In this document: piece after piece, positions 26,445 through 34,817 of the stretch | Position numbering within the stretch: the first letter of the stretch is position 1 | Layout of the letters: every line of letters begins with the position of its first letter | Source: Oscillospiraceae bacterium | GTDB taxonomy: Bacteria; Bacillota; Clostridia; Oscillospirales; Acutalibacteraceae | Direction: 5' to 3' | Assembly (NCBI GenBank): GCA_015066465.1 | Contig: SVOI01000009.1 | Location: 1 to 58,622 of the forward strand | Length of the DNA stretch: 58,622 bases | Position numbers and translations under genes: made by a program | The notes under the pieces: generated by a model | Told to the model about the DNA's origin: nothing | Seen by the model: only the letters and a program-made list of their open reading frames with translations | Databases searched by the model: none

Positions 26445-28567
26445 TATTCTTCAATTAAGAATGCAACCTGTTTATAAACAGGGCTTTGCTTTATTGCTAA
26501 AAGCTCAGGTGAATTTTCTGGGAAAACTTTAAGCATTGTCTTTAACTGCTCTGCCATAGCTAAAAGCTCTGGTGAAGCGGTTTTAATTTTTTCTTGACGC
26601 TTTAATTCTTCTTCGTTTTTGAATTCTTCAATTAAAAATTCAACGATTTGTTTTGCTTGTGGGATTTTTTGTATTATTTCTTTTAAAGCTTTTATGTAAC
26701 CCAATGGGTCTTTATCTTTTTCTTTAAAAGCGTTTACTAAAAGCCAGCTGAATAAATGAAGATTTGGAATGCAGTTAATATACTCTGTGTTTTTTAGTAA
26801 ATTTTCATTATAACATTCAGTCATATAACGCTCTGCAACAAAAACAAACTTGTTTGTTAAGGTCGATTTTAATTCATTTTTTAGTGCAATGTTATTACTA
26901 AAAAGAGTAGTTAAGAGTAAATTGAAAACAAAAGAAATCTGTGGGAAGGTTTTTAAGTTCTCTTCGTTACAATAGTAGTTTACTATTACATCTGCAATTT
27001 CTTCAGTAGCATTTGTTATATCATTAATAATCAAATTAAGCCTTTGAGAAGATATAGTGTAAAATTCTTTTGGAAATTCGCACTTTAATAAAAGCGCCTG
27101 TTTTAATGCCAATGGCATGAATTCTTCAAAGTTTTCTATTTTACCAAGAAGTTTTTCTGCTTCTGCTTTTGTTTTTGCATTTATGAGTTTTGCAGAAAAG
27201 CCGATTGTACCATTTATTTCAGAAAAATTATTGTAGCAATATTCGCTATTTGCTTGTGAAAAGAAAACTTTTGTAATAGCAGATATTGAATCATCATAAA
27301 CACTTTTGGACCTGATTTTATTACTTTTGAAATCACCAAAAAAGATATTGAAAGCGTTTGTGATTTTTGAAACGAGTTTTTGAGGAGTCTTTTTATCAGT
27401 CAACGAAGCTGCGAGAGCTGAAAATGTATCTATTTCAGCTTCACTTAAATCTAATTGTGAAATGTATTTTTCTATTTCATTGAATTTGTCTAAGTTTGTT
27501 AAAGAATTTATAAGGTAAGCTATAATTTCAGCCTTGTGCTTTATTTCAATACATTTTAACGGTGCAGCGAAAACAGCAGGGGTTGTAGCGCCATTGTTTT
27601 TTATGAAGCTATTAACTTCCTTCAAATAATTTTTACAATGTTTTTCGCAAAAAGTGTAATGTTTTTTGTTATAGTAATATTTTGCAATGTAAAAATTTAT
27701 ATCAATAAGAGAATGATATTCATTTGGGAAAACTTTTAGTGCCCACTCAGCTTTTTCAAAAAAATCAGGGTTAGCATCGTCAACTGCATAGGAGAGCGCA
27801 GCGGCAATACAGGCAGGACCAAAAAGTTCAACATCTGAAGAATTTTCTTCAATTATACGAGGTAAATTTTTAAATGCATAATCTGTGAAAAATCTGCGTT
27901 TTTCATCGTTTAGTACAGTAGCTTCAAGACACAATAATATATTTCTTACATTGTCGGGTGAGTCAGTTAACTGGTTTTCTAAAAGAGTGAGGTTTCGTAA
28001 TTCTTTTTCTTTTAAATGCTGAGCAGTTATCTGTGTGTAGCCATCGTGATCAAAAATTGTGTTCTGAAGAATTTGTATATCGTTAAAGTTTGATATATTA
28101 AAGGTTTCGTGAATAGTACCTTCATAGCGTGAGCCTGTATCCATTCTGACCATACGGGTGGCGTTGAAATCAGTGAAGGGACCATTCATTGAAACATCAC
28201 CGTGGTTTCGCTGAATAAATGAAGCAAAGCGTTTTTTATCAGCTGAAGGACCATTTAAAAAGCTAACTAATTCATCAACAGGTGAGCATAAGTATTCGTC
28301 TGCATCAACAGTCATAAACCATTTACCACTACATTTATCCATAACAGCATTTCTTGCTTTAGAAAAGTCGTTAATCCACTTGAAATCAAAAAGAATATCG
28401 GCATATTTTGAAGCGATCTCTTTAGTTTTATCGGTAGAGCCTGTATCCGCTATAACTAATTCGCAGGGAATAGCCTGTCTTAAAGGTGTGAGAGCTTTAA
28501 GACATTTTTCCAAAGAACGTTCTTCGTTTTTTACAATCATACCGATTGAAAGTAGTGGTTGTGACAT
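26444..28567 (-). CDS. Family 2 glycosyltransferase with long helical C-terminus, copy 3
   Basis: 707 residues from ATG 28567; CGGAGTG lies 8 nt upstream, so the longer in-frame start at 28600 is rejected. The N-terminal GT2 domain (about 1-230) opens LLSIGMIVKNEERSLEKCL; VIADTGSTD binds nucleotide sugar (Asp41) and TVDADEYL is the DxD metal site (Asp88, Asp90). The remaining ~470 residues are helical and TPR-like without a clear repeat text. The last ~45 residues (SPELLAMAEQLKTML...) are shared with both neighbours. It is the last of three tandem paralogs. I infer flagellin O-glycosylation from its place between flagellin genes; the sugar is unknown. Confidence 0.85.
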   Translation of the reverse strand: MSQPLLSIGMIVKNEERSLEKCLKALTPLRQAIPCELVIADTGSTDKTKEIASKYADILFDFKWINDFSKARNAVMDKCSGKWFMTVDADEYLCSPVDELVSFLNGPSADKKRFASFIQRNHGDVSMNGPFTDFNATRMVRMDTGSRYEGTIHETFNISNFNDIQILQNTIFDHDGYTQITAQHLKEKELRNLTLLENQLTDSPDNVRNILLCLEATVLNDEKRRFFTDYAFKNLPRIIEENSSDVELFGPACIAAALSYAVDDANPDFFEKAEWALKVFPNEYHSLIDINFYIAKYYYNKKHYTFCEKHCKNYLKEVNSFIKNNGATTPAVFAAPLKCIEIKHKAEIIAYLINSLTNLDKFNEIEKYISQLDLSEAEIDTFSALAASLTDKKTPQKLVSKITNAFNIFFGDFKSNKIRSKSVYDDSISAITKVFFSQANSEYCYNNFSEINGTIGFSAKLINAKTKAEAEKLLGKIENFEEFMPLALKQALLLKCEFPKEFYTISSQRLNLIINDITNATEEIADVIVNYYCNEENLKTFPQISFVFNLLLTTLFSNNIALKNELKSTLTNKFVFVAERYMTECYNENLLKNTEYINCIPNLHLFSWLLVNAFKEKDKDPLGYIKALKEIIQKIPQAKQIVEFLIEEFKNEEELKRQEKIKTASPELLAMAEQLKTMLKVFPENSPELLAIKQSPVYKQVAFLIEE

Positions 28568-28589
28568 TGTTTTCACTCCGTAGTTAAAG

Positions 28590-30695
28590 TTAGTTTTCAA
28601 TTAAAAATGCAACCTGTTTATACATAGGACTTTCTTTTATAGCTAAAAGCTCAGGTGAATCTTCGGGGAAAGCAGAAAGCATTGTTTTTAACTGCTCTGC
28701 CAATGCAATTAATTCAGGCGAGGCATTTTTTATTTGTTCTTGTTTCTTTCTGGCATCTTCTTTTTGTAATTCAGCTATTAAAAATTCTATAACAGGCTTG
28801 GATTCTGGAATTCTATTGAGTGCAAGGCGCAGTGTTTTAATATATTCCAAAGGCGCATTAAGCTTTCTCGTATGTGCTTTTATTAAATACCAACAGAATA
28901 AATGCTGTGGTAATATGCAAACAATAGCTTCTTCGTTCTGCAATAATTCAGGGTTATAGCAGATGTTTAAATATTCATTGGAAACATCCAACAATTTTTC
29001 TAAGTATTTTGATTTTGAAATATCACTTATATTGGTCGATTTATTAAGAATTATTGTTGTTAATAAATTGAATATAAAAGAGATATGACCAAAGCAGTTG
29101 AATTTTTGTGTATCGGAGTAGTGCTTGGTCAGAACATCAACCAATTCTTCAGCATAGTCGCTGATATCGTTTATTAAAAAAGAAAGGTGCGCCTGATTTG
29201 TTGAGTAAAACTCTTTTGGTAAATCTGCCTTTAAAATAATAGCTTGCTTTAAAGCCGAAGGCATAAGCTTATTCCAATCTTTAATTATGCCAAGAAGCCT
29301 TTCAGCCTCTTTTTTAGTTTTTGCTTCACAAAGCCTTGCTGAAATTCCGAGGTCGTTGTCTAAAGAAGAAAAGATTTTATAGTGAGGCTTCTCTTGTGAA
29401 CAACTGAATAAGCCTTTTATAATGGAATTTGTGTGCTCCATAAGAGATGTATCAACGTTTTCGTTGTTTTCTTGCTTCAAAAATAAACTATTTAATTTGT
29501 TAGTAGTTACTTTTGTAACAGCTTCAGCATCTAAAAGGGTGATATTATAAAACCAGTTCGTAATAACGTAATTATCTGCAGAATCAAAATCGATTTCTTC
29601 TAACAGCTTTAATGCATTTTTTGTTTGCTTCGTTTCTATAAAGGCATTAGCTATTAAAGTTTTAATTGTGTTTATATGAATAGGATGAATATGAACAATC
29701 GGGTTTAAGAATGGATTTTCGGCTGAAATTTTGTTCTTAGTGAAATTTTTAATAGCAGTTAAGAATTCACTTCCTGCTTCAATAATTTTTTCATATTCTT
29801 TATTGTTGAACAGATACTTTATATAAATGTATTTAGCATCAATCAGAATATAATTAGAGCTTGTGAAGGTTTTAAAAGTCCAATCAAACCAATCGGATAA
29901 ATTTGTGGATTTATCAATTTCGGCGTTGGATAATGCCTTGTAAGCACAAATTGGAGCGAAGCCATCATTAGTAGGTGTAGGCATATTTTGTAATGTTCTG
30001 AAAGCAAGATTTGTGTAATATATTCTTTTTTCAGGATTTTGAGTTGAGGATTCTAAGCATTGAAGAATCAGCCTCAAATCCTGTGGAGATGCTTTTAACT
30101 CTTCTTCAAGTAATTCTAAATTTCGTTTTTCTTTTTCTGCTATGTGTTGTGGAGAAATATTTGCATATCCGTCATGATTGAAAACTGTGTCAGTCAATAT
30201 TTGACACTCATCTGTTGAAGTGAAATTAAAATGCTCGTGTATAGAACCCTCGTAACGGATGTTTGTCGCAGTTCTGACCATTCTTATAGCATTGAATTCG
30301 GTGAATGTGCCATTCATTTTTTTATTGTGATGATTTCGTATTACAACAGAAGCAAGTTTTTTCTTTTCTGAAAGTGAACTATTTAAAAAGTCAACTATTT
30401 CGTTTGTATCTGGTAATAAATACTCGTCAGCATCAACAGTTAAAAACCATTTACCACTACATTTATCCATAACGGCATTTCTTGCTTTTGAAAAATCGTT
30501 AACCCATTTAAAATCAAAAAGAATATCAGCATATTTTCCTGCGATTTCTTTTGTTTTATCAGTAGAACCAGTATCCGCAATAACTAATTCACAAGGAATA
30601 GTCTGTCTTAAAGGTGTGAGTGCTTTAAGGCAGTTTTCTAATGAGCGTTCTTCGTTTTTTACAATCATACCGATTGAAAGTAGTGGTTGTGACAT
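28590..30695 (-). CDS. Family 2 glycosyltransferase with long helical C-terminus, copy 2
   Basis: 701 residues from ATG 30695 (CGGAGTG upstream; GTG 30704 lies in the RBS). The N-terminal ~95 residues are almost identical to copies 1 and 3 (IVKNEERSLENCL, ADTGSTDKTKEIAG, TVDADEYL). The middle diverges strongly and the end (SPELIALAEQLKTMLSAFPE) is shared again. The stop is 22 nt before the copy 3 ATG and the start is 22 nt after the copy 1 stop, so all three are one operon. Conserved catalytic head and tail with a variable helical middle suggests different acceptor choice. Confidence 0.85.
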   Translation of the reverse strand: MSQPLLSIGMIVKNEERSLENCLKALTPLRQTIPCELVIADTGSTDKTKEIAGKYADILFDFKWVNDFSKARNAVMDKCSGKWFLTVDADEYLLPDTNEIVDFLNSSLSEKKKLASVVIRNHHNKKMNGTFTEFNAIRMVRTATNIRYEGSIHEHFNFTSTDECQILTDTVFNHDGYANISPQHIAEKEKRNLELLEEELKASPQDLRLILQCLESSTQNPEKRIYYTNLAFRTLQNMPTPTNDGFAPICAYKALSNAEIDKSTNLSDWFDWTFKTFTSSNYILIDAKYIYIKYLFNNKEYEKIIEAGSEFLTAIKNFTKNKISAENPFLNPIVHIHPIHINTIKTLIANAFIETKQTKNALKLLEEIDFDSADNYVITNWFYNITLLDAEAVTKVTTNKLNSLFLKQENNENVDTSLMEHTNSIIKGLFSCSQEKPHYKIFSSLDNDLGISARLCEAKTKKEAERLLGIIKDWNKLMPSALKQAIILKADLPKEFYSTNQAHLSFLINDISDYAEELVDVLTKHYSDTQKFNCFGHISFIFNLLTTIILNKSTNISDISKSKYLEKLLDVSNEYLNICYNPELLQNEEAIVCILPQHLFCWYLIKAHTRKLNAPLEYIKTLRLALNRIPESKPVIEFLIAELQKEDARKKQEQIKNASPELIALAEQLKTMLSAFPEDSPELLAIKESPMYKQVAFLIEN

Positions 30696-30717
30696 AGTTT
30701 TCACTCCGTAGATAAAG

Positions 30718-32829
30718 TTAATTTTCGATTAAAAATGCAACCTGTTTATACATAGGACTTTGTTTTATTGCTAAAAGCTCAGGAGAATCCTCGGGGAAAG
30801 CAGAAAGCATTACTTTTAACTGTTCTGCCAATGCAATTAATTCAGGAGAAGCATTTTTTATTTGTTCTTGTTTCTTTTGTTGTTCTTCGTTTTGAAAGTT
30901 TTCTATAAGAAATTCTACGATTGCTTTTGACTTTGGAACTTTTTCTAAAGCCACTCTTAAAGTTTTGAGGTATTCTAAAGAGTTTGTTTCCTTAATAGCA
31001 GTAGCTTTTACAAAATACCAGCTGAATAAATGCTGCTCAGGAATAAACTGAAGCATATCCTCATTTTGAAGTAACTCAGGATTATAGCAGGTATTTAAAA
31101 AGCATTCACTGATTGTGCTGAATTTGTCTAAAAATAACGTCTTGGTAGAATTTGATAATCCTGTATTATTAAAAAGAATTGTTGATAAAAGCTTATAAAT
31201 AAAAGAAAGTTCAGGAAAACTTTTTAATTCTTCTTTATTGCAATAGTATTCAACGAGTGATTCTTTGAAATCTTCTGCCACTAAGCATAAATTGTTTATT
31301 AAGCTGTCGAGCTGTGAAGTTGGCATTAAGAAAAACTCTTTTGGTAAATCTGCCTTTAAAATAATAGCTTGCTTTAATGCTGAGGGTGAAAAGAGTTCCC
31401 AATCTTCAATAGAGTTAAGAAGGTTTTCTGCAGCTTCCTTTGTGTTAGCTTCACAAAGCTTTGCAGAAATACCAATTGTCCCGTGAACTTTACAGAATAA
31501 CTTAAAGGTATCATTTTGGGTTGTTCTATTAAAAATTTTATTAATTTCAGATACTATAATATTATGTAGTTTGCTTTGTTCTTCGTCAGAATTCTTTAAG
31601 AAATCTGAAATAACCTTGCTTATACTCGTAACAGATTTATCATTTACGCTTAAATCGTTAATTGTTTTAAACCAGTTTTCAATATTATTTTTATTTTGTT
31701 TAAGAAGGTTTATTTCAGAAAGAAATTTTAAAGCTTCCTCGCTTCTGTTTTCTTTAACCATAGCGAATGCTACAATAATTTTTATTTCATCTCTGTGGAT
31801 TTCGTTAGCGTTATGTAGTGTTACATAAAGTTTTTCTAAGGTTGCAACATTACTTTTATCCTTTTGTTTAGATAAATTTGTAAGATATTCCTTGCCTGAT
31901 TTGATGCATTCTAAATATCTCTCTTTTAAAAACAAGTGCTTCGTGTAAATATATTTAGCATCTATATCTATGTGGTCTGAGTTTTTAAAGGTTTTAAATG
32001 TCCAATTAAACCATTCCTCTTGTAACGGATGGTCATCAAGATCTAAGTTAGTAGCTATCTGCAGAGCCATTGCTGCTGCATCTGAAATCCAGTATTCGTC
32101 GCTTGTGTTAGCTTTTTTTAATTTCTCCATTGCATAAGAAGTGTAATATTTGCGATTCTCGTAGTTGAATGCAGAAGACTCTAAGCATTGGAGTATTATT
32201 CTGAGATTGTCAGGTTCTTTTTCTAATTGAACCTTTAATAATTCCAAATTTCGTTCTTCCTTCTGCTTGCGATGTTCAGGCGAAATCTGGGCGTAACCAT
32301 CGTGGTCAAAAATAGTATTGTTTAAAATATGAAAATCATCGAGTGTGATGTTTTCAGTGTCAAAGTATTCGTGAATACTACTTACATAACGTACGCCCGT
32401 ATTCATTCTGCACATTCTTCCAGCATTAAAGTCGGAATAAGCGCCATCCATATTAACTGAAAAGTGATTTCGCTGGATAATAGTAGCCTGTTGTTTCTTT
32501 TCTGAAATTGGGCTTGTAAGGAATGCAACAAGCTCTTCTATATCAGGAACTAAGTATTCGTCAGCATCAACAGTTAAATACCATTTACCACTACATTTAT
32601 CCATAACAGCATTTCTTGCTTTTGAAAAATCATTGACCCATTTAAAATCAAAAAGAATATCAGCATACTTTTCTGCGATTTCTTTTGTTTTATCAGTAGA
32701 ACCTGTATCCGCAATAACTAATTCACAAGGAATGGCTTGTCTTAAAGGAGCTAATGCTTTAAGACATTTTTCTAAACAACGTTCTTCATTTTTTACAATC
32801 ATACCTATGGAAAGTAGTGGTTGACTCAT
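30718..32829 (-). CDS. Family 2 glycosyltransferase with long helical C-terminus, copy 1
   Basis: 703 residues from ATG 32829, RBS GAGGTG about 7 nt upstream. The GT2 head carries IGMIVKNEERCLEKCL, ADTGSTDKTKE and the DxD site TVDADEYL. The helical body runs from about 230, and the common tail SPELIALAEQLKVML closes the protein. It is the promoter-proximal gene of the three-gene operon, with a promoter at 32862-32890. Members of this GT2-plus-helical-repeat type in flagellar loci of other Firmicutes glycosylate flagellin; that role is inferred here from context. Confidence 0.85.
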   Translation of the reverse strand: MSQPLLSIGMIVKNEERCLEKCLKALAPLRQAIPCELVIADTGSTDKTKEIAEKYADILFDFKWVNDFSKARNAVMDKCSGKWYLTVDADEYLVPDIEELVAFLTSPISEKKQQATIIQRNHFSVNMDGAYSDFNAGRMCRMNTGVRYVSSIHEYFDTENITLDDFHILNNTIFDHDGYAQISPEHRKQKEERNLELLKVQLEKEPDNLRIILQCLESSAFNYENRKYYTSYAMEKLKKANTSDEYWISDAAAMALQIATNLDLDDHPLQEEWFNWTFKTFKNSDHIDIDAKYIYTKHLFLKERYLECIKSGKEYLTNLSKQKDKSNVATLEKLYVTLHNANEIHRDEIKIIVAFAMVKENRSEEALKFLSEINLLKQNKNNIENWFKTINDLSVNDKSVTSISKVISDFLKNSDEEQSKLHNIIVSEINKIFNRTTQNDTFKLFCKVHGTIGISAKLCEANTKEAAENLLNSIEDWELFSPSALKQAIILKADLPKEFFLMPTSQLDSLINNLCLVAEDFKESLVEYYCNKEELKSFPELSFIYKLLSTILFNNTGLSNSTKTLFLDKFSTISECFLNTCYNPELLQNEDMLQFIPEQHLFSWYFVKATAIKETNSLEYLKTLRVALEKVPKSKAIVEFLIENFQNEEQQKKQEQIKNASPELIALAEQLKVMLSAFPEDSPELLAIKQSPMYKQVAFLIEN

Positions 32830-32861
32830 AGTTTACACCTCGTGATTTTTCTATACAATAT

Positions 32862-32890
32862 ATAATAGCAGAAAGCGGTTTTTATTTCAA
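32862..32890 (-). promoter_or_regulatory. Sigma-A promoter of the glycosyltransferase operon
   Basis: On the minus strand: -35 TTGAAA (32890-32885), 17-nt spacer, -10 TATTAT (32867-32862). Confidence 0.75.
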
Positions 32891-32915
32891 GTGGTTTAAT
32901 AGTATGGCTAGTGTT

Positions 32916-32940
32916 GCTGGTATGGCTGGTGTTGTTAGTT
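32916..32940 (+). repeat. Left arm of an inverted repeat around the four-helix-bundle gene
   Basis: 25 bp beginning GCTGGTATGG and ending GTTGTTAGTT. It matches the reverse complement of 33389-33413 at 22 of 25 positions. A further partial copy (TATGGCTAGT) lies just outside at 32903-32912. The -35 box of the enclosed gene overlaps this arm. Confidence 0.75.
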
Positions 32941-32960
32941 GTCAGAATATATGATATAAT
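32932..32960 (+). promoter_or_regulatory. Sigma-A promoter of the four-helix-bundle gene
   Basis: -35 TTGTTA (32932-32937, inside the left repeat arm), 17-nt spacer, perfect -10 TATAAT (32955-32960). Confidence 0.75.
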
Positions 32961-32992
32961 ATTTCAAAATTAAAACGAAAGAAGTGTGTATT

Positions 32993-33394
32993 GTGCATTA
33001 CAAAGATTTAACAGCCTGGCAGAAATCAATGGAACTGGTGAAAGAGGTTTATTGTCTTGTGAAAAAACTACCTAAAGAAGAAACGTATTCGCTTTCAGAC
33101 CAAATGAGAAGAGCGGCAGTTTCTATACCTTCTAATATAGCAGAAGGCAATGGAAGGAAATCATTAACTGATTATGCACGTTTTTTAGACATAGCGAGGG
33201 GTTCTGAATACGAACTTGAAACTCAACTTCAGATTTGTGTAATGTTAGGATATTTAACAGAAAAAGATACAGAAAAAGCCTTTGATTTAATAGCACAAGT
33301 AGGTAAAATGCTTCATACAATGATCAATAAAGTTCTGAAACAGGCAAAAGCCCAAAAAGAAACCAGCAACACAACTAATACTAACAATAACTAA
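32993..33394 (+). CDS. Four-helix-bundle protein of the S23 / 23S rRNA-IVP / Avd-like family
   Basis: 133 residues from GTG 32993 (MHYKDLTAWQKS); GTG 32984 is in frame but too close to the GAAAGAAG RBS. The family pattern is clear: YKDLTAWQKSMELV, then LSDQMRRAAVSIPSNIAEGNGR, then FLDIARGSEYELETQLQI. Relatives include proteins encoded in 23S rRNA intervening sequences and the Avd partner of diversity-generating retroelements; most have no known function. The last dozen residues (KETSNTTNTNNN) are encoded by the start of the right inverted repeat. No rRNA and no reverse transcriptase are nearby. Confidence 0.85.
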   Translation: MHYKDLTAWQKSMELVKEVYCLVKKLPKEETYSLSDQMRRAAVSIPSNIAEGNGRKSLTDYARFLDIARGSEYELETQLQICVMLGYLTEKDTEKAFDLIAQVGKMLHTMINKVLKQAKAQKETSNTTNTNNN

Positions 33395-33413
33395 CCATAC
33401 TAGCCATACCAGC
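33389..33413 (-). repeat. Right arm of the inverted repeat around the four-helix-bundle gene
   Basis: Reads AACTAACCATACTAGCC... on the plus strand and is the inverted partner of 32916-32940 (22/25). Its first 17 bases recur exactly at 36048-36064, downstream of the flagellin pair. The stretch from here to the next gene holds no other ORF. Confidence 0.75.
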
Positions 33414-33600
33414 CAACTAGCCGCACTTTTTAATGCAAAACCACCAACTAACCGCTATAATAAACTGTGCAAAAGTCACAAATCTAAAATTTTTTTCAAA
33501 AAACGCTTTAGTATTTTCGGAAGCGGAGAATAATCATAGGTGTAAGGACAACACAGTCACCCGCTGAGTTGAGCACCTACAAAAAATTAAACATTAAAAT

Positions 33601-33659
33601 AGCGTTGCCAGAAAAGCCAGACAAGGATGTCAGGTAGGCGATGCAGATTTCAAGGAGGA
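33601..33659 (+). promoter_or_regulatory. Flagellin leader hairpin with CsrA-type sites (first paired flagellin)
   Basis: An outer stem GCGTTGCC / GGCGATGC (33602-33609 with 33637-33644, with wobbles) encloses GACAAGGATGTC (33620-33631), a GACA/TGTC stem presenting AGGA. This is close to the published CsrA consensus RUACARGGAUGU. A second GGA-containing site is the SD itself, CAAGGAGGA (33651-33659). The two-site layout mirrors the Bacillus subtilis hag leader. It implies translational repression by CsrA, relieved by FliW; neither gene is in the window. Confidence 0.65.
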
Positions 33660-33666
33660 AATTATT

Positions 33667-34488
33667 ATGGGTATGGTAGTTAGAACAAACGTTATGGGTA
33701 TCAATGCTAACAGACAGTTAGGCATGAACAACAATCAGGTTTCAAAGAGCCTCGAAAAACTTTCATCAGGTTACAGAATTAACCGTGCTGGTGACGATGC
33801 TTCTGGTCTTGCAATCAGCGAAAAGATGAAAGCTCAGATTAAAGGTCTTGAACAGGCTTCTTCAAACGCACAGGATGCCATCTCTCTTGTACAGACAGCT
33901 GAAGGTGCTACAACTGAAATCCACAATATGCTTAACAGAATGGTTGAATTATCAACTAAGGCAGCTAATGGTACTTATGACACAGATGTTGACCGTAAGG
34001 CTATCCAGGATGAAGTTACTTCTCTTATGAAAGAAATTAACAGAATTACAACTTCAACAAACTTCAACGGCACAACATTACTTAACGGTAAGATGGAAAA
34101 TCTTCAACTTCAGGTTGGTGCTGAAGCTACAGATATTCTTACAGTTAGCTGTGCAGCTCTTAATACAACAGGCCTTAAAATTTCTAAGGTTAATGTTACA
34201 TCAGTTAAGAGTGCTAATGCAGCTATCAAGACAATTAAAGATGCTATCAATATAGTATCAACAGAACGTGCTAAGCTCGGTGCTGTTCAGAATCGTCTTG
34301 AGTACACAATCAACAACCTTGACACAACAGCAGAAAACATGACAGCTGCTAACTCACGTATTCGTGATACAGATATGGCTAAAGAAATGATGAACTACAC
34401 AAAGATGAACGTTCTCACTCAGGCTGCTCAGGCAATGCTTGCTCAGGCAAACCAACAGCCACAAGCTGTTCTTCAGTTACTTCAATAA
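33667..34488 (+). CDS. Flagellin, major type, copy A
   Basis: 273 residues. N-terminal D0-D1: MGMVVRTNVMGINANRQLG, KSLEKLSSGYRINRAGDDAS, ISLVQTAEGATTEIHNMLNRM; C-terminal: ANSRIRDTDMAKEMMNYTKMNVLTQ and the export/polymerisation tail QPQAVLQLLQ. It is very short, with almost no outer domain, so the filament surface may rely on glycans. The product is exported by the flagellar type III system and polymerised under the cap. RBS CAAGGAGG is 7 nt before ATG 33667. Copy B follows after 329 nt. Confidence 0.97.
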   Translation: MGMVVRTNVMGINANRQLGMNNNQVSKSLEKLSSGYRINRAGDDASGLAISEKMKAQIKGLEQASSNAQDAISLVQTAEGATTEIHNMLNRMVELSTKAANGTYDTDVDRKAIQDEVTSLMKEINRITTSTNFNGTTLLNGKMENLQLQVGAEATDILTVSCAALNTTGLKISKVNVTSVKSANAAIKTIKDAINIVSTERAKLGAVQNRLEYTINNLDTTAENMTAANSRIRDTDMAKEMMNYTKMNVLTQAAQAMLAQANQQPQAVLQLLQ

Positions 34489-34817
34489 TTTACTCCGTAA
34501 TATATCCTACCGGTTGTTACCCGCAGCCGGTAGGCTGAGAGTAAAAGCCTATTGCAAGAAACTAAAATTACTTAAGTTAATAATTCTTTCCCGAATTGAC
34601 TTATTTTGGAAAATTCGGTAATGTTACAAACCGAGGTTGTGAGTGGTTTGTAGCATTACCCCAGAGTAAGCTACGTAAAATCGGTTTTTGATGCCGTGAA
34701 TGGCTGTTTTTGGGTAGCAGTCAGGCATTGGAAATAAATATTTTATTAAAATGTGTTGCTTAAAAGAAAAAGCAAGGAGCTTTTTCGGTAACACAATTTT
34801 CAAGGAGGAAAAGATTT
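34489..34817 (+). promoter_or_regulatory. Structured intergenic region between the twin flagellins, with CsrA-type leader of copy B
   Basis: No ORF. Three structures are visible. (1) A hairpin CCTACCGG/CCGGTAGG (34505-34512 with 34525-34532) has no T tract. (2) A 16-bp stem from 34617-34632 with 34645-34660, one wobble, 12-nt loop, also lacks a T tract. (3) A leader hairpin has an outer stem TGTGTTGC/GTAACACA (34752-34759 with 34788-34795) and a perfect 8-bp inner stem GAAAAAGC/GCTTTTTC (34766-34773 with 34779-34786) with loop AAGGA, a CsrA-type loop. The SD CAAGGAGGA (34801-34809) is a second GGA site. A weak sigma-28-like pair, TAAA (34676) and GCCGTGAA (34693), has a 13-nt spacer. Confidence 0.6.

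Noticed and set aside
32993-33394. Diversity-generating retroelement around the Avd-like gene
   Set aside because: No reverse transcriptase frame and no template/variable repeat pair were seen in the window.
33430-33520. Promoter for the twin flagellins (TATAAT at 33456)
   Set aside because: No acceptable -35 lies 16-18 nt upstream and no sigma-28 pattern fits well, so no promoter was listed for copy A. The weak TAAA/GCCGTGAA pair before copy B has a 13-nt spacer, shorter than usual.
33520-33660. c-di-GMP riboswitch in the flagellin leaders
   Set aside because: Two cyclases made this worth testing, but the conserved GEMM core elements are not visible; the hairpins fit CsrA sites better.
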